Assembly (NCBI GenBank): GCA_946894095.1
Contig: OX335656.1
Coordinates: 8,013,001 to 8,077,000, forward strand
Origin: Incurvaria masculella
Taxonomy: Eukaryota > Arthropoda > Insecta > Lepidoptera > Incurvariidae
Direction of reading: 5' to 3'
Length of the DNA: 64,000 bases
Shown: positions 19,412 to 31,050 of the stretch, piece after piece
Layout: every line of letters begins with the position of its first letter
How positions within the stretch are numbered: position 1 is the first letter of the stretch
The notes under the pieces: generated by a model
What the model saw: the letters and a program-made list of their open reading frames with translations, nothing else
Told to the model about the DNA's origin: nothing
The model's database searches: none
Translations under genes and position numbers: made by a program

Positions 19412-20149
19412 GTAACACCCCAGTTAGGTGTCATGCCATCGTAGCAGGAAAATGCAGGTTTGTGCGGTCAAACTCGTCGGTATAGCGGCCGCTTGGCAGA
19501 GCGGGCCGGTATCATGCTACGAATTTGAGACGCGCTTTGAGGTTGATTTATAAGTATATAAAAAAATGTGCAATCCAAAATCATACTTATTAGTCTGAAT
19601 TTACTTTAGGCTACGAGTTGACTCGCCCTAAATAATTTCGAAATTCGGTACAATTCAGGACATTTGTACAGTTTCAGGAGGGTGCTACGAAGGTAAGGAA
19701 GCGCTAAGTTAGTTTATGTCAGCACAGGGTGAGCCCAATTTCGCACCATAGTTCGAATGCATCCTGGAAGGGTTTCTTCCGCCCCCCCAGTATCGAAGTC
19801 CACCCCCGTGATTTTCATATTGCGGAGAATGCTCTACGGAGCGTACATGCATGATGCTCTCCCTCCGTACCATTTATTGTATCGCTCAACGGGCAACAGG
19901 CAGGGGGAATTCACCCATTTACGGTCGACATTAATCCAATTAGAACAATACTATCCTGTAAATCCTTTATTTATAGGGCCGGTAAACATGGAAACTTAAC
20001 TTTTTAATGCACTAAAGTGCATAAGCACTGGCCGGCCGGTACGGGTTGTCCAGCACTGATTAACTGCAAAAAAACATGGAATAGAAGGAAAATCTAAATA
20101 TGCTTACCAACCTGCAATCTACAAAAGTATGTAAAGTGAATTGAGTTAA
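19412..20149. other. No gene recognised
   Basis: About 740 bp. An 80-codon ATG-started frame (19757-19999) has no signal peptide, repeat or motif I recognise and no supporting splice or promoter context. Near 20010 is a CACTAAAGTGCATAAGCACT palindrome. Confidence 0.35.
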
Positions 20150-20345
20150 TCGTATTGAATGTACGATGATCGCAGTGGCGATGAAAATTGTCGGTGTTTT
20201 CCAACCAGTTCAATGTAGCCGAGAAATATAAGTAAGGTCTTGGCATGGCACCTAGTTCCCATGTGAGGTGTCAAGCTAATATCCCACGGTTAGTGTCGTA
20301 TTAGCCATCCATGTCCAGTTACATGAAAACATGGCGCCTTCGTTT
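20150..20345 (+). mobile_element. SINE family B tail, 5'-truncated
   Basis: Starts inside the shared tail (CGCAGTGGCGATGAAAATTG) and continues through TTCAATGTAGCCGAG and GTATTAGCCATCCATG to TCCAGTTACATGAAAAC. The TCCAGTTAC end is of the family B type. Confidence 0.75.
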
Positions 20346-20459
20346 CTTAGGAAATTTGGTGTGATGTATGCAAGGGATGTATAGGATGCGATAATTTAAG
20401 TGGTGTTACCGTCACAGCCATGTTATTATGACGTGAGAAATTAAAAAAAACCTCGCGAG

Positions 20460-20820
20460 GGCGGTCGCTGTCTGCCCGCATGTCGCCTTACCATAAGCGG
20501 CATGACCGCATTGCCCAGCCCGCATCTATCGAACGTCCAAGGAATCCGACCGAGTTACAATTCGTAGACATCGAGCCAAATCCGCCGATTGTTCAGCCCG
20601 GCGAACGCCCACTCGCGTCTCTGTGGAATGCGGCACCGTGACGCCGCGCAGCTCGGAGCTCGCCGGCGCCATGGCGGCTGCGGGCGCGCCCGCGCCACCG
20701 CCGCCGTACCTCCCCCCCCACCCCTCCTCCGCCGCCGCCGCCTCCGGCTAGCGTGACCGCATTGACTCACCGGGCGGCGGCGGCCGGTGCGGGCCAGAAT
20801 ATATGGACACGGCTGCATTT
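20460..20820. other. GC-rich island with possible first-exon signals on both strands
   Basis: Rich in GCCGCC. On the + strand GCCATGG at about 20668 opens a 26-codon Ala/Pro-rich frame ending in TAG. On the minus strand ATG at 20816-20818 opens a short frame (MQPCPYILARTGRRRP) that runs to a consensus donor GTGAGT at 20765-20770. Neither is supported by anything further. The 181-codon frame through the region (20555-21100) crosses the donor and is not convincing as a protein. Confidence 0.3.
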
Positions 20821-21526
20821 CTTTCACGGGAACTACCATAGTAGGTGAACAGGCAACATAATGATAAAATCCGACGTTTAGTGGCATTTCGTACCATGAT
20901 TTTATGTATTCTTTGGCGTTCCTTGGTGTGTTTTTTTTGTGTTCTGTGGTATTCTCTTTGAACCCCAAAGAGCACGACGCGTGAGCGACGACGCGCTTAA
21001 ACTCGCCGAAACCGACGCGCCGGCATTGAGCGATCCATCGCAAAATAGCGTATTCCTCGGCGTATTCACGCTCGTGGAGCAGAACTTCTATGCGTAGCAC
21101 TATTACTTATTCTGTGCTTCTACCACTCCCAGCGCATATAAAATACTGTTGGTGTCGAATGCAGACAGTATCGCATTCTAAATACCACGTAAAAGTCGTT
21201 GCAGCCGAAACGCACAATTCAATCAGCTAAAAATCAGCCGCGAAGTTACATCCGCATCCGCCACACGTGCTTCGAGCACAGAAATCTGAATATATTCCGA
21301 TTTCTGTTGCTTCGAGCGACATACGATGACCTAGGTACCGACCATCGAGCGAGGATTGCAGGCACGGAGATCGAAGATCTCCGTGGAGGAAGGAGTGGCG
21401 CGAGATAATCATCGGTAGAGCGGCAGCGTAGCCACTTTTTAGTGATAATATTAGGTCTTTACCTATGAACTTGGAGATTAGTACGAAAATTGTAAAATAT
21501 AAAAATAATGATTTTTTTTATTTCAT

Positions 21527-22130
21527 CTAATTAAAGTAATGGGCCACCAAATTATCCATACAGTTTTGCCATTTTGATGGCAGTTTGTTTATTCCTTTAC
21601 TGTAGAAGTCTGCCGAACGGGAGGCGATGAAATCAGCGAATGCGTTTTGTACTGCCTCTCGGGTGTTATTTTTTTTCCCACAGAAAACATTGTCTAAATT
21701 TATTGAAAAAGTTGAAATCTGTAGGCGCAAGATCCGGTCAGTACGGTGGGTGACGGAGAGCTTCCAGCTGTAACTTTTGTAGCTTTGTTTAGCGCGCCGT
21801 ACCCAGGTCCACCCACTGCGATGACTGCTTAAGGTTGTCGTACAGGATCCACTTTTCATTGCAGGTAAAAATTTGATTTAGAATTCCCTCGTTTCTATGC
21901 CGACTCAGTAGCTAGTGCCATGCATGCTTCGAAGCGTAAGTCTGGCTGGTGGTCGCTTAGTTCGTGTGGCACCCAATTATCTAGCTTTTTTATCTTTCCG
22001 ATTTGACGCAAGTGCTTCAATGTTGTTTTGACACTAACTGTAAAGGCCGCAGCAAGCTCAGCTGTAGATTAAGTTGGATCCGCTTTCACTATCGCCTTTA
22101 ATTAGTCGTTGTTGACAGCGCGAGGCTCGT
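21527..22130 (-). pseudogene. mariner-like transposase, inactive
   Basis: Minus-strand DNA transposase of the mariner/Tc1 superfamily. In order: STAELAAAFTVSVKTTLKHL and RQIGKIKKLDNWVPHEL (helix-turn-helix and the WVPHEL linker), then NEKWILYDNLKQSSQWVD, PDLAPTDFNFF, and the C-terminal FADFIASRSADFYSKGINKL / PSKWQNCMDN. The second catalytic position is Asn (codon at 21858-21860) where mariners have Asp in DEKW. There are also in-frame stops and shifts. The N-terminal DNA-binding part is missing. I cannot place the terminal inverted repeats. The frame at 21527-21859 is the C-terminal third in mixed frames. Confidence 0.85.
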
Positions 22131-23589
22131 TCTTCTGTCATATCTGAAACGATTGAACCACGGAGGATAGAGGTAGAGAGGAGATGGTCTAAGCAAACTG
22201 GGTCTGTGTCCACCAAGTGGGTCGCTACGTCATAGCCCACGTGATAAGAAGGCGTGGCTTAGCGACATTCGCGACATGGCGCTGGCGGTGTTAGGTTGTG
22301 GGACAATATTATGGTCTACGGCGCAATTTTCAGCGAACGGTCGATTATACGATGAGATTTTGTATAAATGTTGCAAACATTACACAGGACAAAATAATCT
22401 AAAGTTTGTAGTTGGAATTATGTTTTATTTGTCAGTAAAACACCTCATATTTTATAATTTGAGTCAATATTCGAGCATTGCATCGATGTATCGCTCTCGC
22501 TATGTGCCGATAGATGGCGCGCTTTCATTTTCTTTTTACGGTAAGAAATCTTGATCTCAATGTTGATCAATTTTTCTTACATTTTTAAATAAAAAGATTT
22601 GAATCCGCGCGAAGGCATAGATTTAAATTTCGAAGGTTTTTTATAGAAAAAACACAAAGTAAAATTTAAAAGGCGCCATCTAGTTGTAGTCTTGTAACCA
22701 CTAAGAATAGCTCTCGGAATAGCTGCTACCAGAATATCGATTCTGGTAGCATTTCGAACAAATAAATGACTACATTTTAAAAAACAATGACATGGCTTTT
22801 GAATTTAAAGTTGCGCGCAAATCCACAGATAAATAAATCTGAAAATGCTGTTTATAAATCTCCAATTTCATAGGTAAATACCTATTACAGCGCCTGCCAG
22901 TCAGTTCACATACGAAATCCAAGGACCAAAATGTTCCAACGACCCGTAAAAACTGCACAGGATGCCATTTAGGAACGAACATTCCATGTTGCACGTCCCG
23001 AATTCGTAAGCGAACTGACTACCATCCATCTAATAATTATCAGTAAAACGTGGCTACCACTATACGGATACATTTCGTGCGTCACTCCTGTCCTTTCTCA
23101 GTCGATGGTACCGGCTAGGTATTGGCGCAAAGAATGAAGTAACATAACCGCCAATTACAGCGCATATCGCATCAGATTACCAGAGTTCACTGCTCCTTTG
23201 TTAGCTACACGTGTAGAATACCGAGCGAGTGCGTGAAATCTCGCGATTTTTTTTTTAGATAGATTATTAAATTTAGTAAATCTACTCATAAATTAATAAG
23301 TAGGTTATTGAAAACAATATAAGCGACTTAATATAAGTACTTTATAGTTCGTAACATATAGCTTGGGGCTGGACAGCTATCAGAGTGACATAGGGACGAT
23401 GTTGAAAATCAATCATAATTGACGATTATTGTTACTACTTACTATCATCAATATTGGGATTCTTTAATATTTAAACTGAATGCATTATACATATTTAAAT
23501 CGTACATTTGTTGTCACAAAATACGACACTTGATATGCGTGATTTCTATGACTGATGTCACAGGACCCAAGCTATATTTTACGGACTAT
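22131..23589. other. No gene recognised
   Basis: About 1.45 kb with only short frames. A 13-bp-arm palindrome ATGCTACCAGAAT-type (GCTACCAGAATATCGATTCT) lies at 22722-22751. The stretch 22276-22554 opens with ATG and reads MALAVLGCGTILWSTAQF, but has no further support. Confidence 0.4.
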
Positions 23590-23700
23590 ACTTTTGATCC
23601 AGACCCATAGATTGGAAGATATTGACTTTAGGCAATAAGTCCGCCCTTGCATGTACCATTGTGTATGGAAGCAATAAAGAATATTATTATTATTATACTG
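23590..23700 (+). repeat. LINE 3' tail with poly-A signal and TTA repeat
   Basis: TTTAGGCAATAAGTCCGCC, then TGTACCATTGTGTATGG, then AATAAAGAATATTATTATT. This order (Cys-less 'AAGTCCGCC', a poly-A signal, a short A/T microsatellite) is familiar from 3' ends of lepidopteran LINEs. A relative lies at 37500-37588. Confidence 0.55.
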
Positions 23701-23769
23701 TATATATTTATTTGCACGTTTTTTTAAATTATTTTTACATATTTACAATAAAAAATCATAAAAATAATA

Positions 23770-24150
23770 TTAAGAAACGGAGAATCCACCGGCGGCGAGA
23801 GGGGGCTCCTCCAAGCGCGCCGGTGGGCGCAGGCCGTGGTGGCGACGCTCTCCGGGACGACGTGAGCCAGGCTTCGAACGGTAGGTTGTGGCCTTGACAC
23901 GCAGGCCTCCACCACCCCCATCTCGGAGAGCCCCGCATCCGCCGGACTGCTGGGCGCCGGCACGCAGAATATCTTGCGCGCGGCGCCTGGTGATGCGCCT
24001 CGGTCCTCCGGCGGCGGAGATCAGGTGCAGGCAGCAGCCCGCCGACCTCAAGCACGCCGGAGAAGTGGTGGGCCCCGCATCAGGTGGTAGCGGGGCCGTG
24101 TCTGCTGGTCCCCTTTTCAGGGAACCAAGGTCTTGAGTGGCGCGGTAGTG
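23770..24150. other. GC-rich segment, probable repeat remnant
   Basis: About 380 bp with high GC and open frames on both strands in several phases (Pro/Arg/Ala-rich). It directly follows a LINE 3' tail and is followed by AT-rich DNA. It holds no recognised motif. It may be part of a retroelement's ORF1 region. No exon called. Confidence 0.3.
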
Positions 24151-25159
24151 GTGAGGATCTATGGCCGCGGGATCCAGTAAGACTTGTCACATGTGATTTT
24201 TGTTGAAAACCTTCAGCAATAATGAAAATTATTAAGCAATTAAATAATTTTCATTTTGCGAAAAATTTCGACATCCGTCACATGTGACAGCTGACCATAG
24301 ACATTATTATTATTATTATTATAGAAGCAAAGTCATGGCACACTTTAGACACAATGGAGAACTTAAAATATTTTTTTTAAAACGTTCAACTTGACCCATG
24401 TAATTCTATCTGTCTAATCAATGACGACCTTGAGACGGTAGTTTGGCGCACACTGCACGGGCTAATCAGCGGTTAGGAATGTCTTGTCTATTTGTACAAT
24501 CAAGCAAATACATCGTGTGCATGGCGGTAGGTTATTTAGGATAGGGCTATTATGAAATTGGCTCAGAGAGATTACACAATAAAAATGGTATCTATGCCAA
24601 ACATAAATGTAAAAATATATGAATTCCCTAATTAGATACAGGAAATCATAATTTCAAAGATATATGCATGTAAAGTCCAGTCATAATGGTTTTTTTATTT
24701 GTGTGTCTGTATCTATAAATATAGGTCTGTATGTTTTAATTTTTTTATACTTTCACATTGGAAAATATTGACTAATTTGATAATGATATTGGAAAAAAAA
24801 ATCTTTTTTTACGTTTATTTATTGATTTTTTTACGGAAAAATACAGATTAAATATTTTTTTCTCAAAAACATTTTTTTTAATTAAAATTTGATTACGATT
24901 AGGGGTAAGGAAACGTTAGGGACTGGACGACGATTTCGCTATTTTAATGGCAGCCGCTCTGCAAAACTGTGCCTTGGCCAATTGACAATGAATGCATTTC
25001 TTAAAATGTTCAAATCTTAGATTTCCTGTGACTACCCTCGCACCTCTTCGTTTTATAGATTTCTGTAAGCATTGATTTTATAGTATTCGTTTTATAAATG
25101 TATGTAAGCTGTGCGCGTATTGATGCATCTACAATAGCCATTTCTCCAATAACAGCTAT
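24151..25159. other. AT-rich region
   Basis: Contains two CACATGTGAC motifs (24187 and 24279), which bracket a near-palindromic ATTATTAAGCAATTAAATAAT. A (ATT)n run is at 24304-24321, and the repeat fragment shared with 18200-18330 is at 24910-25035. No coding sequence is seen. Confidence 0.45.
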
Positions 25160-25450
25160 TTATTGGAGAAAACAGGGGCTTCGTGCATCGGCGCATGGAG
25201 GTAGCGCGGAGGCGGCGCCGGCGCGCGGCACGGAGGCGGTACCGAGGCGGTACCGAGGCGGTAGGGAAGCGGTGGCCCGACGGTAGCGGAGGCGGCACAG
25301 CGCAGCGCCCGCCCTGCGCCCGCGCATGCCGGACAAATAGGCGCCCATTATGTGCTCGTGCCCGCAGACGAGTCGAGTTTTTTGCAGGCGACGACGCGAC
25401 GACGCCACGGACGGCGTCAACTGTCTTGCATCCGCTTCCAAGAGACTAAA
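25160..25450. other. GC-rich island with 12-bp tandem units
   Basis: A CpG-rich block with a tandem GAGGCGGTACC-type repeat at about 25232-25265. Frames on both strands are Arg/Ala-rich and overlap. This could be a promoter island, but no exon with start and donor is visible. Confidence 0.3.
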
Positions 25451-26849
25451 AAACTGCTCCGAGCGATGTGTAGTCTAACATCTCATTAGTGGTCACCGAT
25501 CGCATGCTCACCTAGTAGTGGGCACGTGACGTAATCGTACCAAAATATACAAGCCACGGATTGAAATATAATTTCACGAAGAATGGATTACACCGCAGGA
25601 TGCAAAACATCAATTAAAACAGGAAAATAAAAGTGAGTAAATACCTAATCGAAAGGAAAGTACAATTCATGGATAAAAGCACCAAAATTGGCATTAGCAA
25701 GTAATCAGATTGGTTTTCCTATGATAGAAGATACCGAAATAGATTATGCGCAATTATTAAAAAAACCTTGAAAAACTAGTTGCTAAATGCGTCAGATGCC
25801 AACGAAGTCAAGGTTTTATTTAGCGACCTCGAGCATATTTTTGATTTTACTAAAGTATTTAGTAAAATCACACATACTCACACGGCAGCGGCTGAAAGCC
25901 AGCGCCAGGCCACAGAAAAACTAATAGTGGCCAGGCAGGGCAATTAACGTATCTCCCTGGTTTGCTGAGCCATGGCCATTTTTGCACACTATTGCTAGAT
26001 ATTTACTATTCCAAAGTTAACTGTAATTAGTATACATTTCTTAACGATAACGGTTATATAACACCGTAAAAAATGTGCAAAATAAACTATATTTTTCTTT
26101 CTTTCTTTCTTTCAAACCAAATGTTTCAAAACTACATAGGTTTATGTATAATACTATGTATTTCATCTGCTCTCGTTTGACATGCATTCGCAAAATTCAT
26201 ACGCTTGCATTGCCAATCTCGGTTATTGATTCACCATCACATCAAAAAAAAAAATTCTTTATTTTCAGTGGACCAGCAAGAAATTATTTTATAATAATTT
26301 GTACTATTATTATATATAGTATATAGTATATGAGTATATAGTATATAGTATATGAGTATATAGTATCTTGCTGCTCGCTTGCTGCTAAAAGAATGATTCA
26401 AATCTGTTAAGGCAAGCCACGCTCGAACCGTTCTAAAATAATGTGTGTACATATGTACATTTAAATAAATGTACTTACTGATATAAATAATTAGCCTCAC
26501 TTTTTGGTGTTGTAATGTACTCCGCGTGTCGTCGTAACCAGTTGTGGTACCTATTCAATCAACACGTCCACATAAATTTATTTGCAGACTGAATAATGAT
26601 CACGATTTGTGATCCAGCCATAACAGATCCATTCGAAGAACATCGCGCAGGTCAAGATCTTATGACGTGACTCTATCAGTATGATGAAATAGTTTCCATA
26701 TTATTTTGCTCCTTTTCAATTTCAAATTGCGAACCTTCTAATGTTGTATTTTAAGCGACTTCACAAAAGGAGAAGGTTCTATGTTCGACTTTATGTATTT
26801 TTTATGTCCGTTCACCGAATTCTCGGTAAATGTTGGACCGATTTTGTTT
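25451..26849. other. AT-rich region with microsatellites
   Basis: Holds (TTTC)n at 26093-26114 directly after AATAAACTATA, which looks like the 3' end of a retroelement, and a TATAGTATATGAG tandem at about 26300-26366. TTTTACTAAAGTATTTAGTAAAA near 25850 is a perfect palindrome. No genes are seen. Confidence 0.45.
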
Positions 26850-27165
26850 TTGTTGACTCGCGACTTGTATGAAAACGCGGAGTCGGCGTAAACGTCAACG
26901 AATTTACGATGAGTAAGCTGTCAAATCAAACTCGGACTCGCAAATGTTAATTCGCTTAACGCCCACTGCGCGCGCTCTTAAATTTCTTCCCTCATTTGAA
27001 AACGCTAGTCGATCGGTTCCGTACCGCTGAGGGCCGGGAGGACTGGAGAAGGATTGGAGAGGCGTATGTCCAGCAGTGGACGCAAACACGCTGACTGACA
27101 CTGACACACTAACACAGTCGATCGGTTTAGCGTAAAGGCCAAATAAGGTGACAAATCGCCAAACG
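26850..27165 (+). mobile_element. Long-TIR MITE (GATCGACTGG family), copy 3, 5'-truncated
   Basis: Matches the right two thirds of the copy at 14622-14961: TTGTATGAAAACGCGGAGTC, CAAATGTTAATTCGCTTAAC, CATTTGAAAACGC. Its right terminal repeat AGTCGATCGGTT is split by a 97-bp LINE-tail insertion (27019-27115). Confidence 0.75.
27019..27115 (+). mobile_element. 97-bp RTE-type LINE tail with 12-bp target duplication
   Basis: Flanked by AGTCGATCGGTT on both sides (27007-27018 and 27116-27127), a sequence present once in intact MITE copies. From 27023 it reads TAEGREDWRRIGEAYVQQWT, then QTR and TGA at 27092-27094. This is the C-terminus I recall for lepidopteran endonuclease-reverse transcriptases of the RTE type. 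The insert ends in a CTGACA/CTAACA microsatellite (27095-27115), as RTE 3' ends often do. Confidence 0.8.
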
Positions 27166-27639
27166 TTTTCAGAAGCCAGCGGTGGCGCCGCCCCGGAAAT
27201 ATATAAAGACGACAATACCAACTTGTATAATAAGTACTAGCATGTACTAAATAACTCGGGCTCTTTCCGTTTACTGAACAACAATAAATATCAAAACGTG
27301 AATTGGTACTTCGCATCAGCTAGGGGCTTCAATCCGACTGCACCGCGTAGCAAGTTTGAGTGAAGATACAAACTCAAAACCGTTGCGACGTTTCGGATGC
27401 TCGGGCTGCCGGAGCACATTCGCAATCGGCGGCAATATTCGGGCTGGGTGACAACTTGGCACTTCTTCTTCCTTTTCTCGTCTTAGATCTGGGCAGTACC
27501 TACGTGTATTTACACGTACAGCTCACCTACCACAGCAAATAATTGTGTCGGCCAAATTGGCTCAATTTGTCACCATTAGTCCGAGACATAAGTAATTTAT
27601 TTTTGTTGTTTCCAAGACTTCACGATTTTGGTTATTAAT

Positions 27640-28290
27640 GGTAGCGCACATGTCGCAGTTCTTGTGGACGCTTCGAATATTCCATTGACTCATTTGGGTG
27701 TTTTATACTTATTTCGATTCTCTTTTTAGCATTGTGAGGAATTCCGTGCACTGTGTTCAACGCACACTGTGGCACACGGACTTGCAAACAAAATATTCGT
27801 ATTCCTGATATTATTATGTTTTTAATGGATACGACATTACCAATCATCTACTTCCGATGAATGTCAAGACTAGAAACCTTTTCTGATTATATTAAAAATA
27901 AGATTACAATGATTCAATGTTTATTGACAAATTTAGGAATAGTTTAATTTATAGGATAATGTTTATTATTATTATTATTTATTATTATTATTATTATTAT
28001 TATATATTTTGATTTCCTTGTTGATTTTGTTCTTTAGATAACCTCAAATGAATTCGTACTCCTGTTAGTATGTGCTTACATTTTTTGTTATCCATTGTCG
28101 ATTTGGGTGTTTCATACTCATTTCAATCATCGTTTTAGCACCAAGCGTTGCAAGAAACTTCATATACTGTATTCAACGCGCATTAGACATACGGATTCGC
28201 AAATAAAATATTCGTATTCCTGTTAGCCTGTGCCTACGTTTTTTTAAACCATTGATTAATTTGATATTTTATACTCATTTGGATCATTGA
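27640..28290. repeat. Diverged tandem-like repeat, about 150-bp spacing
   Basis: ATTTGGGTGTTTTATACTTA-type blocks occur at about 27690, 28103 and 28256. The first two are followed by TTTTTAGCA, TTCAACGC and AATATTCGTATTCCTG in the same order. Units 2 and 3 are about 153 bp apart; AT-rich DNA with an (ATT)n run at 27965-28005 separates the first. Strongly diverged. Confidence 0.5.
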
Positions 28291-28611
28291 GATAAATAGT
28301 AGCGACTGGAACCATCACTAGTTTACCGAAATTACTACTAGCGACATTTCGTTCATACTATACAATACTCTAGTCTCAGTCTTAAAATTATCTGGAAGTC
28401 AACGGGGCTCTGAAATTCGAAAATGTATTTCTTTGTCTTTTGGCCAAGCGACGATTTTGCACAGTGACTGCGAATAAAACTAGCGAAATCTTCTTCCGGG
28501 CTCTAACGTTTACCTACCCCTAAAACTTATCAGATTTTTATATTTTTTATTCTATGTCCGTATGTTTATATTTTTATGTAAATATCTGTATTTTCCAGCA
28601 AAGAAAATTTT

Positions 28612-28828
28612 TAAAAAATCGGCCAAGTGCGAGTCGGACTCGCACACGAAGGGTTTCATAGCATCGTAAAAGAATTATCACAAAAAATCACGTTTTTTGT
28701 ATGGGGACCCCCTATTTTTTTATTATTTTTTTATTTTACCTATTTTTTGTTACAGCGACAATATTAAATATTACACACTTTGGGTAAATTTCAGCTGACT
28801 ACCTATTACGGTTAATGAGACGGACTAA
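28612..28828 (+). mobile_element. GTCY-family MITE, copy 4, truncated before the array
   Basis: AATCGGCCAAGTGCGAGTCG near 28616 and CACGTTTTTTGTATGGG follow the family order, ending at CCTATTACGGTTAATGAGAC. The microsatellite and far end are missing. Confidence 0.8.
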
Positions 28829-29325
28829 TTATAGTAAAAAAAAAACAAAATTACAAAAACAACCACTATTAAAACATTAAGAGCATGTCAACAGTTATCA
28901 CCCGGAATTGATATTGTGACGACTCTCTTAAAATCAACCAGTCCGAAAGGACTTATTATATCAAGTTGTAAAAGTTAAAAAAAAAGGTTAATGTCTTTGG
29001 TATCTTCAGCCTATTGACAAATCTCCGGCATCACCGATTGGAGAAAGTAAAAAAAAGAAGGGTTTGAAGGTCGGTCCTGGGAATTCCTAATTGATAAATC
29101 AGGGTCGTTCTCAGGCCAAGAATTCACTTTGAAATTACTTTGGTATTCTGGTAATTGATCTGAAATGAAACAATACCATGTGTTTCCGAATTCAGCGCTT
29201 ACGAAAAATAACATATCTATTTCCGAAAGCTATCCGAAAATACACCATAATTGGAAAGTATTTACGGATTCAGTGTGGATTCAGGAGTGTATATTCCGTA
29301 CGCAAACTAATTAGCGCAAGAATAA

Positions 29326-29490
29326 GCCCCGGTTGCACGAAGAGACGGCCGAGTTAATCAATGTTCAAACACGTTACTTTTAGTGATCCGCATATAGTTC
29401 CTTCCGTACTGTCCACATAAAGTGACGTGTTTGATAATAGTTTGATGTTGATTTTGATTTTTGGTTCTTTCGTGTACTCGGCCCTAAGCC
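29326..29490. mobile_element. MITE with GCACGAAGAGACGGCCGAG ends, copy 1
   Basis: Starts GGTTGCACGAAGAGACGGCC and ends GGTTCTTTCGTGTACTCGGC, an imperfect inverse. It contains an internal inverted pair AACACGTTACTTTTAGTG / AAAGTGACGTGTTT. A second copy in the opposite direction is at 63258-63412. Confidence 0.7.
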
Positions 29491-29840
29491 CGCTGAGTTT
29501 AGTCGTGCATGATTATTGCTTCCTCTCCGCGCAATCGCCCTGCGTATCTCCGCACTACCGGGCGTTTAATTCTTTTCTACTGCGAAAGAAATGTGTCGTA
29601 GCCTCCGCCCGGAACCTAGACGTTATCCTATATTAAAGGTGTGATAAGTGCCTATTGAGTTCAGTTTCACTAGGGCGTTAGTAAAACTACAACGTATGTA
29701 GATAATAAAAAAAGTGAATTGGAAAGAATAGGAGCGTCAGATATTTACCATTATGCCTAGATTCCAAATATAGCTAGACCACCGATGTCTTTAATCTTTT
29801 GGAAATTTCAAAATTAGTTTTAGTTTGATAATATTATGTT

Positions 29841-30851
29841 ACTAGCTGCGGTACCCGGCTCTGCTCGGGTTAGTGTCGGCTTAATTATTTCATGGATAAA
29901 AAGTAGCCCACATGGCTGGTCCAAAATAGGGTCAAACTGGTCCAGGAAAATGTATCCATCTACCAAATGTAATCAAGATCGTTTCAGCCGAAATAGAATG
30001 ATTTAATGAGAAACATCCAATAATTCCCCTTTAGAGCTTCGTTGACATTTGGTGGATATTTTAAAAAAAGCATTTGCCGCCAGAAGCTTTCTGCATTTGC
30101 ACTGCATTGTTTACCTGGTAAGTAAATAACGTGTAACGTAGGTAAGTTTTGCGTGACTCCAACGCACAGCCAGCCTCAACATCGAAAACGGTAACCCATC
30201 CCGAACCTGATTGCTTCCAGAGATGCTATACGTTGATAAAATACGCATATAAATCGGGTAAGTGGTTCGCAAGTTACAATAATTTAACACTCTCTGCTCA
30301 CCACACTGGTAATGAAGCGTTATATTATATTATATTATATTTTGAGTAGAATCAGGCTAGACGTACGTACAATCCGCATCTAAATAGAATAATGTAATAA
30401 GTATTTTGATTCCATTGGTCGCACCTCTGGCGATTTAGCGTGATGCTAAGTAGTCCTAAAGTTGCGGAAAATACCAAGCCGTACATCGGTAAAATTAGTA
30501 AAAGTCAGCAGAGCCGCCCCCCCCCCCTCCAGCCGCCGCCCTCCCGCCGAGCCGTGCAGAGCATTGCAGTTTGTATGATTGCCACATCTTAGCGTAAATG
30601 GAACTGAATTCTATTTAGCCTATCCTAATTTCCGGGTAGTAAAACGTACTTGTACTAAGTTTCATCTAATTCGGATAATCGGTTTAAGAGTTATGAAGGA
30701 ACATACATACATAGATACATACAGAACTGATAACTAAAAATCGTCAATTTCGTTTTAGTATCATACATACAGTCTACAAACGAAGTATCTTTGAAAACAA
30801 AGCAACTTAATCCATGAACACGTCCTACAGATTTATTATTTGTATAGAATA
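29841..30851 (+). mobile_element. ACTAGCTGCGGTACCC element, copy 1
   Basis: Starts ACTAGCTGCGGTACCCGGC and ends TTATTATTTGTATAGAAT after an (ACAT)n-like run. The order matches 59825-60750, and 39428-40220 in reverse. It contains a 5S/SINE-B-like module at about 30170-30225 (CCAGCCTCAACATCGAAAAC, GGTAACCCATCCCGAACC) and a C-rich tract at 30518-30530. Common in moth genomes and sometimes annotated as Helitron-like, but I cannot settle the class. The frame at 30149-30349 is incidental. Confidence 0.7.
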
Positions 30852-30854
30852 ATG

Positions 30855-31050
30855 GATATGATATTACCGTTATCTCGTTATTATTATCCAACAACATCTA
30901 CATTGAGGTAAGCATTGTATTCAGATTTTAAAAACAGTCAGAAAAAGTCTTTGGTCTGGGCATTCGTCGGAGCAAGATTCGAACCCGCGACCTTTGAATT
31001 ACATGTCCATTGCTCTACCGCTGAGATATGACGTAGACGAATTTCTCGAT
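30855..31050 (-). mobile_element. tRNA-derived SINE-like element
   Basis: On the minus strand the head reads TCAGCGGTAGAGCAATGG (box A-like), ACATGTAATTC, then GGGTTCGAATC (box B), followed by a body with GACCAAAGACTTTTT, CAATGTAGATG and GAGATAACGGTAATATC. It matches the core and right half of the foldback repeat at 7477-7706. The base before the anticodon-like TGT is A, so this is a tRNA-derived repeat rather than a tRNA gene. Confidence 0.7.

Noticed and set aside
20555..21100. 181-codon minus-strand frame.
   Set aside because: It runs through a MITE fragment and a GC-rich island with no consistent composition or motif.
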